A model generated the notes under the pieces. That model was given only the letters and a program-made list of their open reading frames with translations. It did not search any database and was not told the DNA's origin. From Monarcha castaneiventris obscurior (taxonomy: Eukaryota; Chordata; Aves; Passeriformes; Monarchidae), in contig JAMPIT010000417.1 in the NCBI GenBank assembly GCA_026261815.1, forward strand, positions 8,403,501 to 8,467,500: 64,000 bases of DNA. The letters are read 5' to 3'. The stretch's first letter is position 1. Every line of letters starts with the position of its first letter. Made by a program: the position numbers and the translations under genes. Positions 13,444-26,500 of the stretch are shown one piece after another.

Positions 13444-14444
13444 TCTTTCTTTACACAAGAGACAAAACCCCCCAGACTCCAGATGATACCATTGTGTGAA
13501 GATGGGAATGAATGCCTCTGTGTGTGTGCTGGCGTGGGGGAGGCATATGTACCTCCATTTTTAATGCCATCTGGCTGTAAAACTTCTACCAAACCCAGGC
13601 CTCTGAGCTGCTCCCCTTTGTTGGGGAACCATCAGCCAGAAGGAGAGCTAGTGTTTGGGTTTTTCTTCCCTAAGGAAATCTGGGGTGGTCCAGGAGTCTC
13701 AAAAAAGAGAGACAAAACACCCAGAGCTGCTGCTTCCCTGGTCTGACAGCATCTCTGTGCTGTTAGCCCTTATGTTGAACAGGGATCCAATATCTTTAAC
13801 TTTTTAAAATCTATGACTCAGTCACAGAGCGGGGACTTCCCAGGATCACAGCCCTCACTACAAGGCTTAGGAAGGGGGAGAGAAGGATTTCTTCTGAACT
13901 GAGGGCTTCTTATCTTACCTTGACCTCTGGTTTCACAGTGAGTTGCTAAATATCAGTGGCCTCCACCCCACAACCACTACACATCTGTTCATGGAAGAGA
14001 AACCACTGTGGCCTTTCTGCTCTGCAACTGACTGGACCGAGAATCTCCATGGTCCCTCACAGAAAAATACCCTGACCTGGTGTGACGACAGGAGGGGCTG
14101 GAGCCACAGTGCAGACATTCCTGTCTCCTCTCAGATGCTGTCCCACGTGTCTGGGGCTACATGGGAGAACCCAAAGGCCAGCTGCTGTTGAGCCTTTACG
14201 TTCAGACACGGGCAACCCCATGCCCACAGTTCTGACAGTCCTCAGTGGATCGCACCTTGCGCCTCTGCCTTCAGTTTGGAAAGGGAAGAAACAGAGAGGG
14301 CAAGCTGTCCTGTCAGTCATCTGCCTGCCAAGTGGGAGGCAGAGGGAACCAAAGCTCCCAAACTTCTTCACTGGAAGAGCCCAGCATGAGAGGGAAGCTG
14401 TCCAACAACCTACACCTTCCTGATGCCTGTGACCAGGTCATGGT

Positions 14445-14517
14445 TCAGTTTTTGCTGGCAATCTTTTTCTTACGGGCAGAGACCAGATCATAGAAAGGAT
14501 CCTGTGTGATGCTGGTC
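14445..14517 (-). CDS. CYTH4: CYTH4 coding exon 13 (last)
   Basis: Acceptor AG at 14519-14518. The exon encodes the end of the PH-domain helix and the basic tail [18 protein letters not shown], then TGA at 14447-14445. The first base completes an Arg codon begun in exon 12. The lysine-rich tail helps bind acidic lipids in cytohesins. Confidence 0.92.
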
Positions 14518-17500
14518 CTGGAAATAAGAGGAAATGGGAGCAAATGAGCAGCACAGACAACCTAACTGAACTTGCACAGAGACACCACTTATCAAAATGT
14601 AGGACTGGAGATCTGCAGACTCACAGCAGAGAATTCAGCTGTGGCTAGAGATTCTCCAGAAGGGACTTTGAAACTCTTTAAAGTCAAGGGGTACCATAGC
14701 TGTTAGACTGAAAACATTTCTTTCCACCCCCTTTTTCAAGCTCTGATAGCCAACTAAATTGTGTGACCATATGTCCCTGAGGCTGAAAAAAGACAGCTCA
14801 GGCCTCAAGTTCTCCTCACCGTATTGCCTCAATCCACTCATCACGCTCTGCTGGAGTGGCTGCTGAGATCTTGTAGGACTGATGCTTGCCTTCAACCACC
14901 TTCCCATCCCCATCTGTTTTGCAGGCTTTGATCTTCTGCCCTTTGCAGTTGGGATTGAAGAGTTCAAAGCAGTTCTGTCAGAAAGGAAACAAAATGGAGC
15001 AGTAGGATAAGACGGGGAGACCAAGGAGACTGCTGCCTTCAACCACAGGTGACAGGCTCAGAGAGCTTCCAGTGGGGAGGAGTCTGTCTCCAAAATGGAC
15101 CAGATCCCATCCTTCCGCACCCCAAACATTTCCTTATGAGTCAGATGACCGTCCTTCTTAGGTAAATACACCCCTCCTGTGAAGGACTGGACACTAAAAC
15201 AGGCTTTATGGAGAGATGGAGCGTCAGCACTTATCATAACACACCTTCTGGGCTCTCTCACTCTGCTCCACTCCTGCAAATTCTCCCCCTTTTAAGTAGA
15301 GGCAACATCCTCTTTTTCTGCCTGCCACCACACAGATAGAAGGCACTTTTCCCAGAGCCATGACACATCAAAGAGTGGGTATCCACAAAAGACTCACAGA
15401 AGAAATGTGTCACTTCCTGGGCAAGTTCCCTAACACCAACAGCTCTGTTTGGTCTACATGTGCTGTAAGTCATTATGGAGAGCCCCGAGGAGAGAAATTA
15501 AACCCACATCTCCTGGTGCAAAGCAAGTAGGAAGTCGGCTGTGTGCATTCATCTCTGCCCCCCTACGCACACGTACACATGTGAAAACACACAATACAGT
15601 CAGCCAAAGGACAGCTCTCTACTCACACCAAAACCGTAAATGAAAAACAGAGTTGTGTTGAGATGGGGGCACCAGGCAGCTTGGAATGACACTTTCCCTC
15701 TGAGAAGCAAGTAGAGTAGGAGTAATTTGTGTGCATCTTCTCTTCCCTCCGACCATCTGATAGCCTGTGTTGGCAGAGTGCCAACCAATGGAGACTTACT
15801 GGCTTTTTGGGATCATCCACCTTCCGGACTGATAGGTTCTCCAAGGGGATAATGCCCAGAGGCTCTTTGTCCTGAAGGCAAGGAGACATGAATTAATACC
15901 TAACATGCTCCCCAAAGCTATGCCACTGTTCAGGACCTCTCTGATTTCCCCTGTGTAGGCCTTTGAGGAGGTGACAAGGGCAGAGTATGGCTGGGGAGAC
16001 TCCCAATGGGGAGTTCAGTCAGACCACAGCTGCAGTGTCCAGCCTCTCTGCTCCTCCAGACCAGAGGTGAGGAAACAGCATAGGAGAGAGTGGAGCTGTG
16101 AGTTATGTCTGGGAGCACAGGGTATAAGGGGGACACTTTTCCCCTACCCTCTGCTCCTCCCTGGCCCCTCAGAGGCTCACAACCACCCAGGACAGCTTCC
16201 CAGCCACGAGTTCAGCCTTTACCGTGGTATATTCGAAGTAATACAGGCAGTTATCGGTCAGAATGAACCAACGGCGTTTCCAGGTTTTCACACGTCCTCC
16301 TAAAGGCAGTGAGGTTCAGAAGCCATTAGTCACACATTTTTCCGTCCTCCCCCCAAGCACCAGACACCCAGTCACACCCTCCCAGTTCTCCCTGTAGGTG
16401 AGCCCCAAGGAGACAACATGGCACCACTGACATGATGCAGTGTGATGGACACACACACGGAGCCAATTTTGCTCGGATGGGGCTGGGAATGGGGAGGGAT
16501 ATGCTTTTAAGTCCCTTTTCGAGCAGACAGAGCCTGCAGGAGCTGGGACGAGGGAGCAGGCAGCCGGTTCCAACAGCAGGTGTCAGCCTCGGCCCACCGC
16601 AGCAGCCAGGAGCGAAGGACAGCGGGGATGACGGTAGGTTCCCGGGGGAGATTTGTGGTGGGAGGCAGGCAAACCGGGAGGTCAGAGGAGATAGGGGAGT
16701 CCTCCCCCTCACCTAGTTTCAGCAGCCAGCCTTCACGGTTAGGGTTGAAGAAAGTGTGGGTGAGGTCGTTGCCATCGTCCTCTGGTATGGAGAACGGCTC
16801 GTTCTTTATGCTCTCAAACAGATTCTGCCCCAGAGCATTGGTGGGCAAGGAGAGAGGGAGAGAAGGAGAGAGAGAAAGGGAGGAAGAATGATTTCTGACG
16901 AAGCTTGTACACAACTATCCTAGGTCCATCTGGTCCACCACTGTTTTTACAAGGGAAGCTGGGTGAAGGGCAGTGAGCACTGAGGGTAAAACAGTCCCCA
17001 GTCTGCACCTGACAAGGTCTCTGGAGGGGGGTGGGTCACCAGCTCTTTTCTGCATCTCGTGTCATAAAAAGAGTCTCAGTTTGGAAAATGACAGCCACAA
17101 GATGGTGCTCCCATAGCTGGACGGGCTGCAGTGACCAAACCCAGCCTGTCACAAGTGCTGCTGTGGGTAGCATTAAGGCACTAGGATGGGATTCAACAAG
17201 GCAGAGATGCAGCCCCATTTAGTCCCTGGGTCGGTGGTGCCAAACACCGCTGGGCAGTGAAATGTAGAGACCAGCACGCAGAGCTACGTGGACACAAGGA
17301 GGCACATTCCACAGAGCCCAAGCTTTGGCACTGAGGGGCACAAAGGGTGGCATTCATAACAGCACGGTGACAGGGAAGCAAGTTACTGGCTTTCAAACGA
17401 TACTGAAACGTTGCTCACATCATTGTATTTGCCATCATTTATTACACAAATACCAAGCCAAGGGGAAAAAAAGAGACTACAGGCTCCTGCAACTTTCCTC

Positions 17501-20500
17501 AAATTGGCTGCAAGAAATGACACTCTGGAGAAAGATCTAAAGCCTCTACCCCGAGGGGATGCTGCTCAGCAAACCCAGGTGTGGGATGTAGGCAGCCTTT
17601 GACACAAGACAGAAGTTATTCTGCCCAGGCTGGGTGAAGCCAGACACGCATAGCCAGGCTGCCCACCTCTACCTTGCCTCACAGAGCAGGTCCCGTGCCT
17701 GCTGACCCTTTGGGAAAAAGCCATCTACAGCTTTGCTAATGGATGCATCCCCTGTCTCTGCACCTTTGCTTCTCACTGGACCCCAGGGGATGAGAAAATG
17801 GGAATTCTTCTTACCTTTAAAAGCTCTTCTGGCAGGTCCCCTCCATTGTCAATGCCTCTGTTGATGGACACAAACCTCTCAAAGTGGGGTTTGTCTTTCA
17901 CATTGGGGTTGTGCAGGCTGGTGTTAAGCATGATGATAGAGAAGGAGAGTACATAACAGGTATCTAGCAATGAGAAAGAAAATCAGGACGGGTGGCATTT
18001 GTCTTAGAGAGCTGATCAAGCCACCCCTAAGGTGGCTTGGTTTCTAGCCACTGAAGAAGAGTCATCCTCTCATTTGTAGGAGAATAAGGGAGATGTTCCC
18101 TCTGCGAGGAGAGAGAGGAACAGAGCCAATCTCCTGCAATGGAGGTGATTCCATGCCCTCAGGATAGTGGGGCAAGTTGGGCAGATGTAGTCTAATAACG
18201 GCTCTGCCAGCAGGAAAGTTTCTGCAGACCCACATCTGTCAGTGCTGTCCTTGCTGTGATGAGGTAATACCTCATGTGAGGCTGGGAGCCCCTCTCCAGT
18301 CTCCTGCCCATCAGGAGGGCCTGGAGCACAGTAGCAAAAGGAAGACTGAAGATGCTCAGTTTATTGCAAAGCTTCACAGGAACTGGTCTGCCTCCCTTAG
18401 CTTAAAGGGAAACACACTTCCAAGTGATGCTGCCTGTGCTCTGTGAATGGAAAAGGAGGGCTCCTCTCCCTGGCAAACAGCACAGCTCAGCTTTACAGGC
18501 CTGCTCCCCATAAGTACCTGTGGACTGGAACACTCCCGGGTTACACTTGCAGTACCAGGTGGCAAAGGCCTCCATCATCCGGTCAATCTTCTGCGCCTCC
18601 CCAGGCAGCCGGAAGCTCCAGAGGAACTGTCTGCCAGGAGCAGAGTGCCAGAGAGTCAGATTGGGTCCAAGGGACACTGATTCCTCCCCTCAACCCACAC
18701 AACACCATGAAAATAGGAGAAGTCATCCCATCACACTGGGGAGACAACACGGAGCAGGAGCTCTGCTCCTCTCTAGAGACTGCCTGGATACATCAGCCTC
18801 AAACACCCCAAATGCAGGAAGCAGAACTAAGCCTCCCAGAAATCATGGCTCTGCTTCCCTAATGAGAGGCCTGCAAGGCAGCAGAGACCTCAGGAGAAAG
18901 AGTCCTGCCAGGAGGCAGCCTGTAATAAAACGAGGTGCCCTAAAACAGAGTCACTTTGTTATTGACGTAACGGGCACTGAGGACAGACATGTTTCCTGCT
19001 GCAAAAAATAACTTTTTCCATCCCCCCAGACACCGAAGCCACAGTGACCCACTTTTCTGCACATGGCCAGTCCAACCAATGGGCCACAAAAGTGTTTCCC
19101 ACCCCCGCCGAGAAGTTGCTGACACCTCCCAGAGTTACAGCCCTGGAGCCAATGCACACAGCAGGGCCTTGGGAAGCTCCCAGTTCAGCCCAAGAGGGCC
19201 TCCTGACCTTCCTGGGTGGCAAGACCCAGTGGCTGAGCAGGTTCCAGCGCTGTCCCCTGCAGCCAGCGTTGCTCACTCACCTCAGTGCCTGCACCAGGTT
19301 GAGGTTGGCAAACTGGTGACATGCCACGAAGGCCTGGAGGATCTGAATGTTTGTGGGGTCCCTGGGAGAGGACAGAGGGGAAAGGTCAGAAGAGAGCCTT
19401 GACCCTGCTCAGTTTGGATGTCCCTTGGTGTGACAGCATGCATCTGGCTCCATCCCAGTCTCACTTCCCCTCTGGCCAGGAAGAAGCCAAGACGCACACT
19501 CCAGTCTGGGAAGACCGATCCCATTACAGGCAGGAGGAAAGGTAGCTCATACAGCCAGCCTTAGTCACACTCCAAAGACCCTCCCAGGGCCCACCCAGTC
19601 CACTGGGGTTGGAGATATCTTCAGTCTTGGCACCTGGCCACAGGTCATCCAAAATGGTGGCTCAGAGGGGCCAGGCAGGACAGGGCCTCCAAGGGGTCTC
19701 CTCATCCTGGGATGTGCTCACCTCCCACCCAGGTAATCCCCAATGGCTGTCTTGTTCAGGCCTTCACCCTTGTGGAGGAATCTGGCGATCTCCTGCAGGT
19801 CTGAGGACAATACCTGGTGCTCGATCAGGTACTGGATCCCCTGGGAAGGAGAAGCAGGACAGGGAAGTAAAACAGCTCTGTGGTTTAATGAGAAAGTAGG
19901 ATCCCAACACTCTGATATCAGCCTTCCTGAGCTTTGATGGACTTGTCTCCTCTGTTGCTCCCCAGCCCCTTCATGGGAGACCACAGACCTGCTCTCATCT
20001 TTATTCAATTCCTCTTCATCCACTATGGGTTGTCAGTCCCATTTTCATTTCATCCCTAGATTAGGCTAAATTATTCACTGGGATGGAAACTCAAACAAAC
20101 AAAATAGGGCAATGTAGATTAAAAGTCCAAAAAGGAAAAGTCAAAACAATCCATTTTAATATTTTAAATCAAAATGTCTTAGTGTTCTGTTCCTAAATGT
20201 CTTTTCTTTTTCTAAATTAACTTAACTTAAAAGAAAAATTGTTTGTTTAAAAGAAGGCATAATAAAAAAAATGTACTCAGACAAAAATATGGACTTGAGA
20301 CAACTTAAAAGAATTTTTTCCCAGATTTTTCCTCTATGCCACAGAACAGAGAAATCTCCAATGTTTTCAGCTCTGTCCCTCCTAGTCAATAAGGATGGAA
20401 TATGTTTTTTAAGGAATATAGAGGGTGTGAATTGGGTTGTGCAAAGAGTCAATATCCTATTTTAGAGAGAATATCATGATTTTCAAAGCCAGAGAAAAAG

Positions 20501-23500
20501 CTGAGTTTTTTTCAAAAGATTCTTGATAATATCTAACAACTCTGCAGTTCTCCAGACCACATTGCAATTCTCCTTACAATATACAATAAAGGAATGAAAA
20601 TTGTTTCAGATCCATCAAAATGTTCTACTTCAACAGAATCACTTCACTTTCCCTTGCAATATATATGAAACTATATTTAAAATTCCCCAAAGAAAAAGCA
20701 GTTTTAAAAGAAGAAATTGAAATTTTTGTGAGATTTTTTTCCACTTTATTCTCCTTTCTTTTTCCCCCAGATGGTTTTTCAGTAAGAACAATTTAATTTT
20801 GAAAAGCATTGCAGTGATGGTGGGGCCCCATTTTCCAGAAGAAAATGTTTCTCCCCAAAGGTTTTTATCAGCCAGATTCCTAATGCTTACCTCCTCTAGC
20901 CTCAGGAACTTTCCATGGGATCTTGGAGATAGGAACCCATTTACAAGTGTCAGCATTGCATGGATGGAGTGTAACCTTAGAAAGGAGGGGCAAAGAAATT
21001 TCCTTGCATTGCAGCACCTCCCACTCTATGGCATGTAGTAAGAGGGGGGCAATAACCAGAGATCTGCATCATACAGGCACACAGCACATAACATTTTGAC
21101 CAGCCTGATTGGCATTGAGCTAACAAAGCTGAACTGGTTTGGGGTTAGAATTAGTTCGGTTATTCCTGCACAGCGTGGCACAGTGCCACAGAGAGAGATG
21201 CCTCGGGGGCTTCAAACCAAGGTCAGACAGAAAGGCAAAATAAAACCTCCTCTCACGCAGGCTGTAAGCACTGATATCGTTGCCCTGGACAGCTCCCAGT
21301 GGCAGAGGGATGTCCAGGGGACTGCCAAGCATTCCAGCTGTGGTGTGGACACTGGGGAAGGCATCTTGGCGCTCTCAGCAGGGCACAGAGGAGGCATGAA
21401 AAGCTGACATGTAGAGCAGCAGCCACCCGAGATGATAGCTGTGCTGGTTAGCTGATGATCAGCAGCTTGTGGTCTCCCTTGAAGAGCTCAAAAAGTGCTC
21501 CACCAGTCAGGAGCAAGGAAGATGTCTTTCTCACATCTTCTCTACTTAATCATGATGGTTTTAGAGCTTTCTGCAGAGGGCTGAAGGCTATGGGGTCTTG
21601 ACGCCACTGGTCAGTGCACCAGACAGTGGAAAAGCTATGTTTACTCCCCAGTTCAACCAAAACCAAAACTGCTTCCAAAATGACAGAGGCAGCTTGTGCT
21701 CTTTCGTTCTGAATGAGCCAAGGAACCTGACACACTCTCAAAACTTCTCACCTTCTTCTTACTTCATCCTCCTCTATCACATCATAGCAAACTCCTAGCC
21801 TCTCACAGTCAAGAAGGGCTGTGCTGAAGGAAATCTGGCTCTCATGGCATGCTGGCAGTGTGAAACCATCCTCCCTTTACTTTTCTTAGCTTTGGGTGGA
21901 ATTGTGTGGCATGGCCTCTACGCACACAAAGGGGGGAGGCAACACAGCTCGATCACATCAGAAGGCCTCACTCAGGGGCAGGGTGGAGGCTGCTCCTAAC
22001 GGGGGCCTTGGTGAGGTAGGAAAACCCATCCTCACAAGTCCCCTGCCACAGCTCCTTTGACATCGGTGGCTGCAGCTGGAACAGCAGCCAGCAGAGGCTC
22101 TTCCTCTCAGCTTTATCCTCAAAGGTAGAATGAACAAGTCCTACCTTTTCAGGATCCATGTTGAATTTCTTCCGGCCCAGGGACAGAATTTTATCCCTCT
22201 GTGACAGCTTGCTGCAAACACAAAAAAAGAAGGAAAAGTCAAACTTAGAATAAAGGACCATGTCATTTCACTCACAAGGTAGCTTAGATATCTCAAGGAC
22301 AGGTGTCTGGCTACCCAGGAATAAAGAGAAATCTAAGAGGAGAGAAGGGTATTCCTGGCCTCATTTCCCTGTCCTTGTCATGAGCCGAATCCCAGCAGTG
22401 TTTTTGTTTTCTCTCCAAAGAGAGACTTTGTAAGCAAAGGAATACTCATCCCACTTGCCTGGTCTGCTCTCCAGGATTATCCTCTGCCTCTTGCCTCTCC
22501 TTTGCATGTTGGAAACACTCGATCTCTGCAAACACCTCAGCAATCTCTTCTTTCAGCCTCTGCAAAAGAAATATCAGGAAGATGAAGGCAGTGGAGGGAA
22601 AAACAGCAGACACACAGAGCATGTCTTACTCATGTCCATTGTCACTCAAGACTGGAAAAATCAACCTTAATCAGTGTGGTGAGTGTCAGAGAACTCACCC
22701 CACTGTTGATTTCAGTTCCTCAAACAATGTCAGATGAAAGAAGCCTTCCACTGTGCCCATTTCTTTTGAGCTTTTACTTTGCATAGCCGTGCTACACATC
22801 CAGGAAAGAAGAACTGGAACTGGTAACTGTGAGATCAATGTGAACCTGAGGTGGCTGTATTGTGAAACACAGAGTTTTTAATGTACCTGTCATTTAAATA
22901 CCATTGAGCAGATGCCCCTCTTCAGGTGGAGAAAAAAAGAGAGAAGGAGTAAAAGTACGGTAATTACTGCCAGATTTTTAAAAATCAATTGTGAAATTTA
23001 CTTTCCTTTAGGCCCCTGACAGACCATGGCCGCCTTGGGTAGATATTTTGTGTTACCAAGGAAATGAAGGTATCTATATCTCCTTGCTTCCATCCTGCAG
23101 TTATGTTCCACCTGAAAGCCAAAGTGCATCACAGCTCTCTTCCAGGAATCACCCAAATTCTTCCCCTTCCAAACCAGAAAAGGCAGGGGAAGAAGGGTTA
23201 TTTTATGCCAGATCCTTTCTTATCAAGGAATGAGGATGTGGATGGAGCATATAATCACATAGAGAAACTGAATTTCTGCAATATCCCATAATTTAAAAGA
23301 GCTTCTGGGTTTCAGTTTTGCTCTGGCCACCTTCTGTTGCGCTTCATTGGTCCCCAGAGCTGGGCATGTTCCTTAATAAGTTTTAGGTGTTGCACAAATG
23401 TAACAGAGCCATGATCTCAGATCATGGCTTTCAAATTATTCTCAGTTTTGTTATTTTATTCACTGCTGTCTTTTGCAGTGAATTTACTGGCAAGCCAAGA

Positions 23501-26500
23501 CCCATCCTCTTTCCTCCTCCCCCCAGATATGCCCCCAAGTCTTTGTGTTTAAGGGTACTGATAAACATTTTCTTTAAAAACTCCCCTGGGGAAAACGTCT
23601 CTTTTCACCTAAACTCATTCTGCTCCACTGGACAATGCGTACCCTATTGCTTAATGGCTTTGGGTTTCAAAGTATGGGTTTGTGCAGCCTAGCAACCTTT
23701 CTCTGTCCATAGTGGGCAAAAAAAAATGTAGTGTCCCTGTTCAAGTGTCCTTCCTCTTACAGTGCCCGTCGCCTGTCCTGAAAATTAACAAGAGAAGAAC
23801 CACACACAAGCAAATCACAGGCACACACACTCATAATCTGCTTTGCAAGAGGGGACAAGAGACCATTCTGGTTTGCAGCAGAGAGAGCAGCTCTGGAAGC
23901 CTGAGAAGTAATATGTGGTTTGGCTTAATCCTTTATTCTATGCCAGGAAATATTGCAGCTATTCCCTGGGCATCTGGACAGCTTCATGTTGTGGGAAAAT
24001 CAGTCCAAGTCCAATGATTCAGTGCAATAAGCTCTCCCAAATGGGAAACCACATTTCATGGTGGAGGCAGAACAGAATAGAAAGGGCACTGCACTATGCA
24101 GGACTGTGATGCAGTCTTACTGACTGATTTTGAATCTGTTACTTTCAGACATTTTAGGAGCCACTGGAGAAATGGTTGGGTCTGCTATAAGAAAAGAAGA
24201 AAAGCAAGTTCAGCCACAGAAACTTGTGTGGGAGGTCCTGCCATGACACCTCTTCAAAGAGATGGGATACTTCATGGAGGACTTGTTAGAGGTCCACAAA
24301 GCAAACAAAAGTTTGATAAACACAGGGGGATGCTGCAGGTAACCAGGACTGATATGTCATTAGCAGGTAATCAGGAATTAAAAATAATCATAAATGCTGA
24401 GCCAGATGCCTGCCAGCATGACTTAGTGAAGACATTTCTTTAATCCCAAATATGCAATCCCAGCTCATCCCTGCTCATAATCTGACCAGCCTTTCTCAAC
24501 TATCCCATTAGGGCAGCTGATGATTCCTGCAGCAGAGTACCACAGGCTGAATGTACCCTGGTGGCAAATAGGCCAGGGCAGCCTGAAGCTCAAAACTGAA
24601 GTTGGATAGATTTGGGAAGGCTAGGCAGGCACGAGGGACGGGATGGTCCTTACCTTAATGTCATCCAAAAGCTCCTGTTTGTGCTTCCTGATTGTCTCTA
24701 TTTCAGCCTCTTCAGCCCCACTCAAGTCAGTTGACTCTGGAAGAATAAAGATGCCTGTGAAAACACTACTGGGGCCAACATATCATGGAAAAAGCTGTCC
24801 CAACCTCTCAGCACTTAACCCTCTCGTAAGGTCATGCCCCAGCAACTCTGATTTCTGTGTTTCAGCACCTGTGCTCTCTGCTGTTGCAACCACTGCACCT
24901 CACCTTTGCCTTGCAAATGGTTCTCAGTCCAGAGTGTGGAGCACAGGCCATACCCCGCTCCTCTCAGCCAGAGGCTGTGCACAGCCCTCTCAGCTGACCC
25001 TGCAGACACCCCACTGCCTGCTCAGCCAATTCTGCTCACCCTGAGCACGGTGAATGAGTCTCACCAAATGCTCTCTGGTGGTTTTTATGTCAGTCATCTT
25101 TAGGTACTGGAAATCTGTGACCTAAATACTTCATCTACATCCAAACCTCCCAAGAAAACCACTGGCTTCATGAGTTGATCTGCCATAGCCAGAGTCAGAA
25201 ATGGCTTAAGAGAGAAAATCGAGGTTTTTCAAGTGTGCGGGCAGGATCTGGGGGATGAAAACCTTGCTGAGGAAGGAATGTCTTTGGGAGGCTGCTGTTC
25301 TGTGGATAACAGAAAATGCAGAAATATGAGTAGTCTTCCTTGTAATGCACAGGAACTTAAACAAATAGCAGGAAGGCCAAGGCAACCACAATATGATTCA
25401 TAAAAGGCCTACAAGAATTGGGGTGACAGTGTTGCTGCTAAATATAATCCAGGCAAAACACAGCCTCTTCAGCAAGCAGAATGACAAGGCTGCAGTCCTA
25501 GAGAGGAGACAAAGAAGAAGGTGAGGCCCCAGGAAAAAAAGCAGAGCTTGCAAAAGGCTGAGAGCTCTGGAGGTCACTGCTGAACTTGCGGACAGGATCC
25601 TTGCTGCACCTAAACACTGCAAGATAAAGCCTACCCAGGAAGCCAGGTCAAGTCACTGGATGCCCTGTTCCACTGTTTCATAAGACAAAATCCCCTGGGC
25701 CTCCCATCTTCCCAGAAAAAGGGGAAGTAGCACCAGTACGTTGGAAATTCTTTTAGTGTGGATCTCACATGCAAAACAACTGCTATAAATACGAGTGGAA
25801 GAAAAAAGGGAAGGAAGCAGCCACGACAGACAGAAGGAAAAGCGACAAGGGCAATCATCTTAGCATGCTTCTTTCCTGTCATGGCCACAAGAGCTCAGAA
25901 AGACCCACCTCTCCCAATCCTAATCTCTCCCCCATCCTCCTGGCTGGGTTTCCATGCACTAAGTATGTTCCTGTTACTTTTCTCAGGCTGCAGCCTCTCT
26001 CCTGATGCTCCTTTGCTGGTTTCAAGCATTGCATTCCCTGGGGAGAGGCTGCTGAGTCTGCGGGAGTAAAGCACTGGACAAGGAGCCAGCATGAAGCCAG
26101 GCTGGGAAGGACCCCCGTGCCCTCCCAGCCCTGCAAGCAGCCCTTGTGAAGAGCTGCAAGAAGCTGACTGATTGCTGAAGCCAGTCAAGAGAGAAGGAAA
26201 ACCTGTGGCATCCAGAAGCTCGCGACAGCCAAATCCGTAGGTGAGGGGAAAACCAAAGCAGGCAGGCAGGTTAGCAAACAAAAGATAAACAAATTAAAAG
26301 AAACCACAAAGAAAACCAACCAAAAGCATGCAGTGTCCCTCCTACTTGTTAGGTGGGTTGCTGACTTCCCTTTGAATGTCAGCCCTGCGCCTCTGAGCAG
26401 TGCCCAGGTCCTTCAGTTTAATTTGTGTATGCTGCAGTTGTGGTGTCTGCAGGAGATGAGGCCATCCACTCTGTCTCTCCAGTTGTATCTCTCTCACTCC

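Larger units (their letters stand above)
14518..19721 (-). other. CYTH4: CYTH4 introns between exons 5 and 13
   Basis: Eight introns of about 350-990 bp. No nested gene or transposon was recognised. 16840-16890 is a purine-rich GGGAGAGA patch. Confidence 0.6.
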
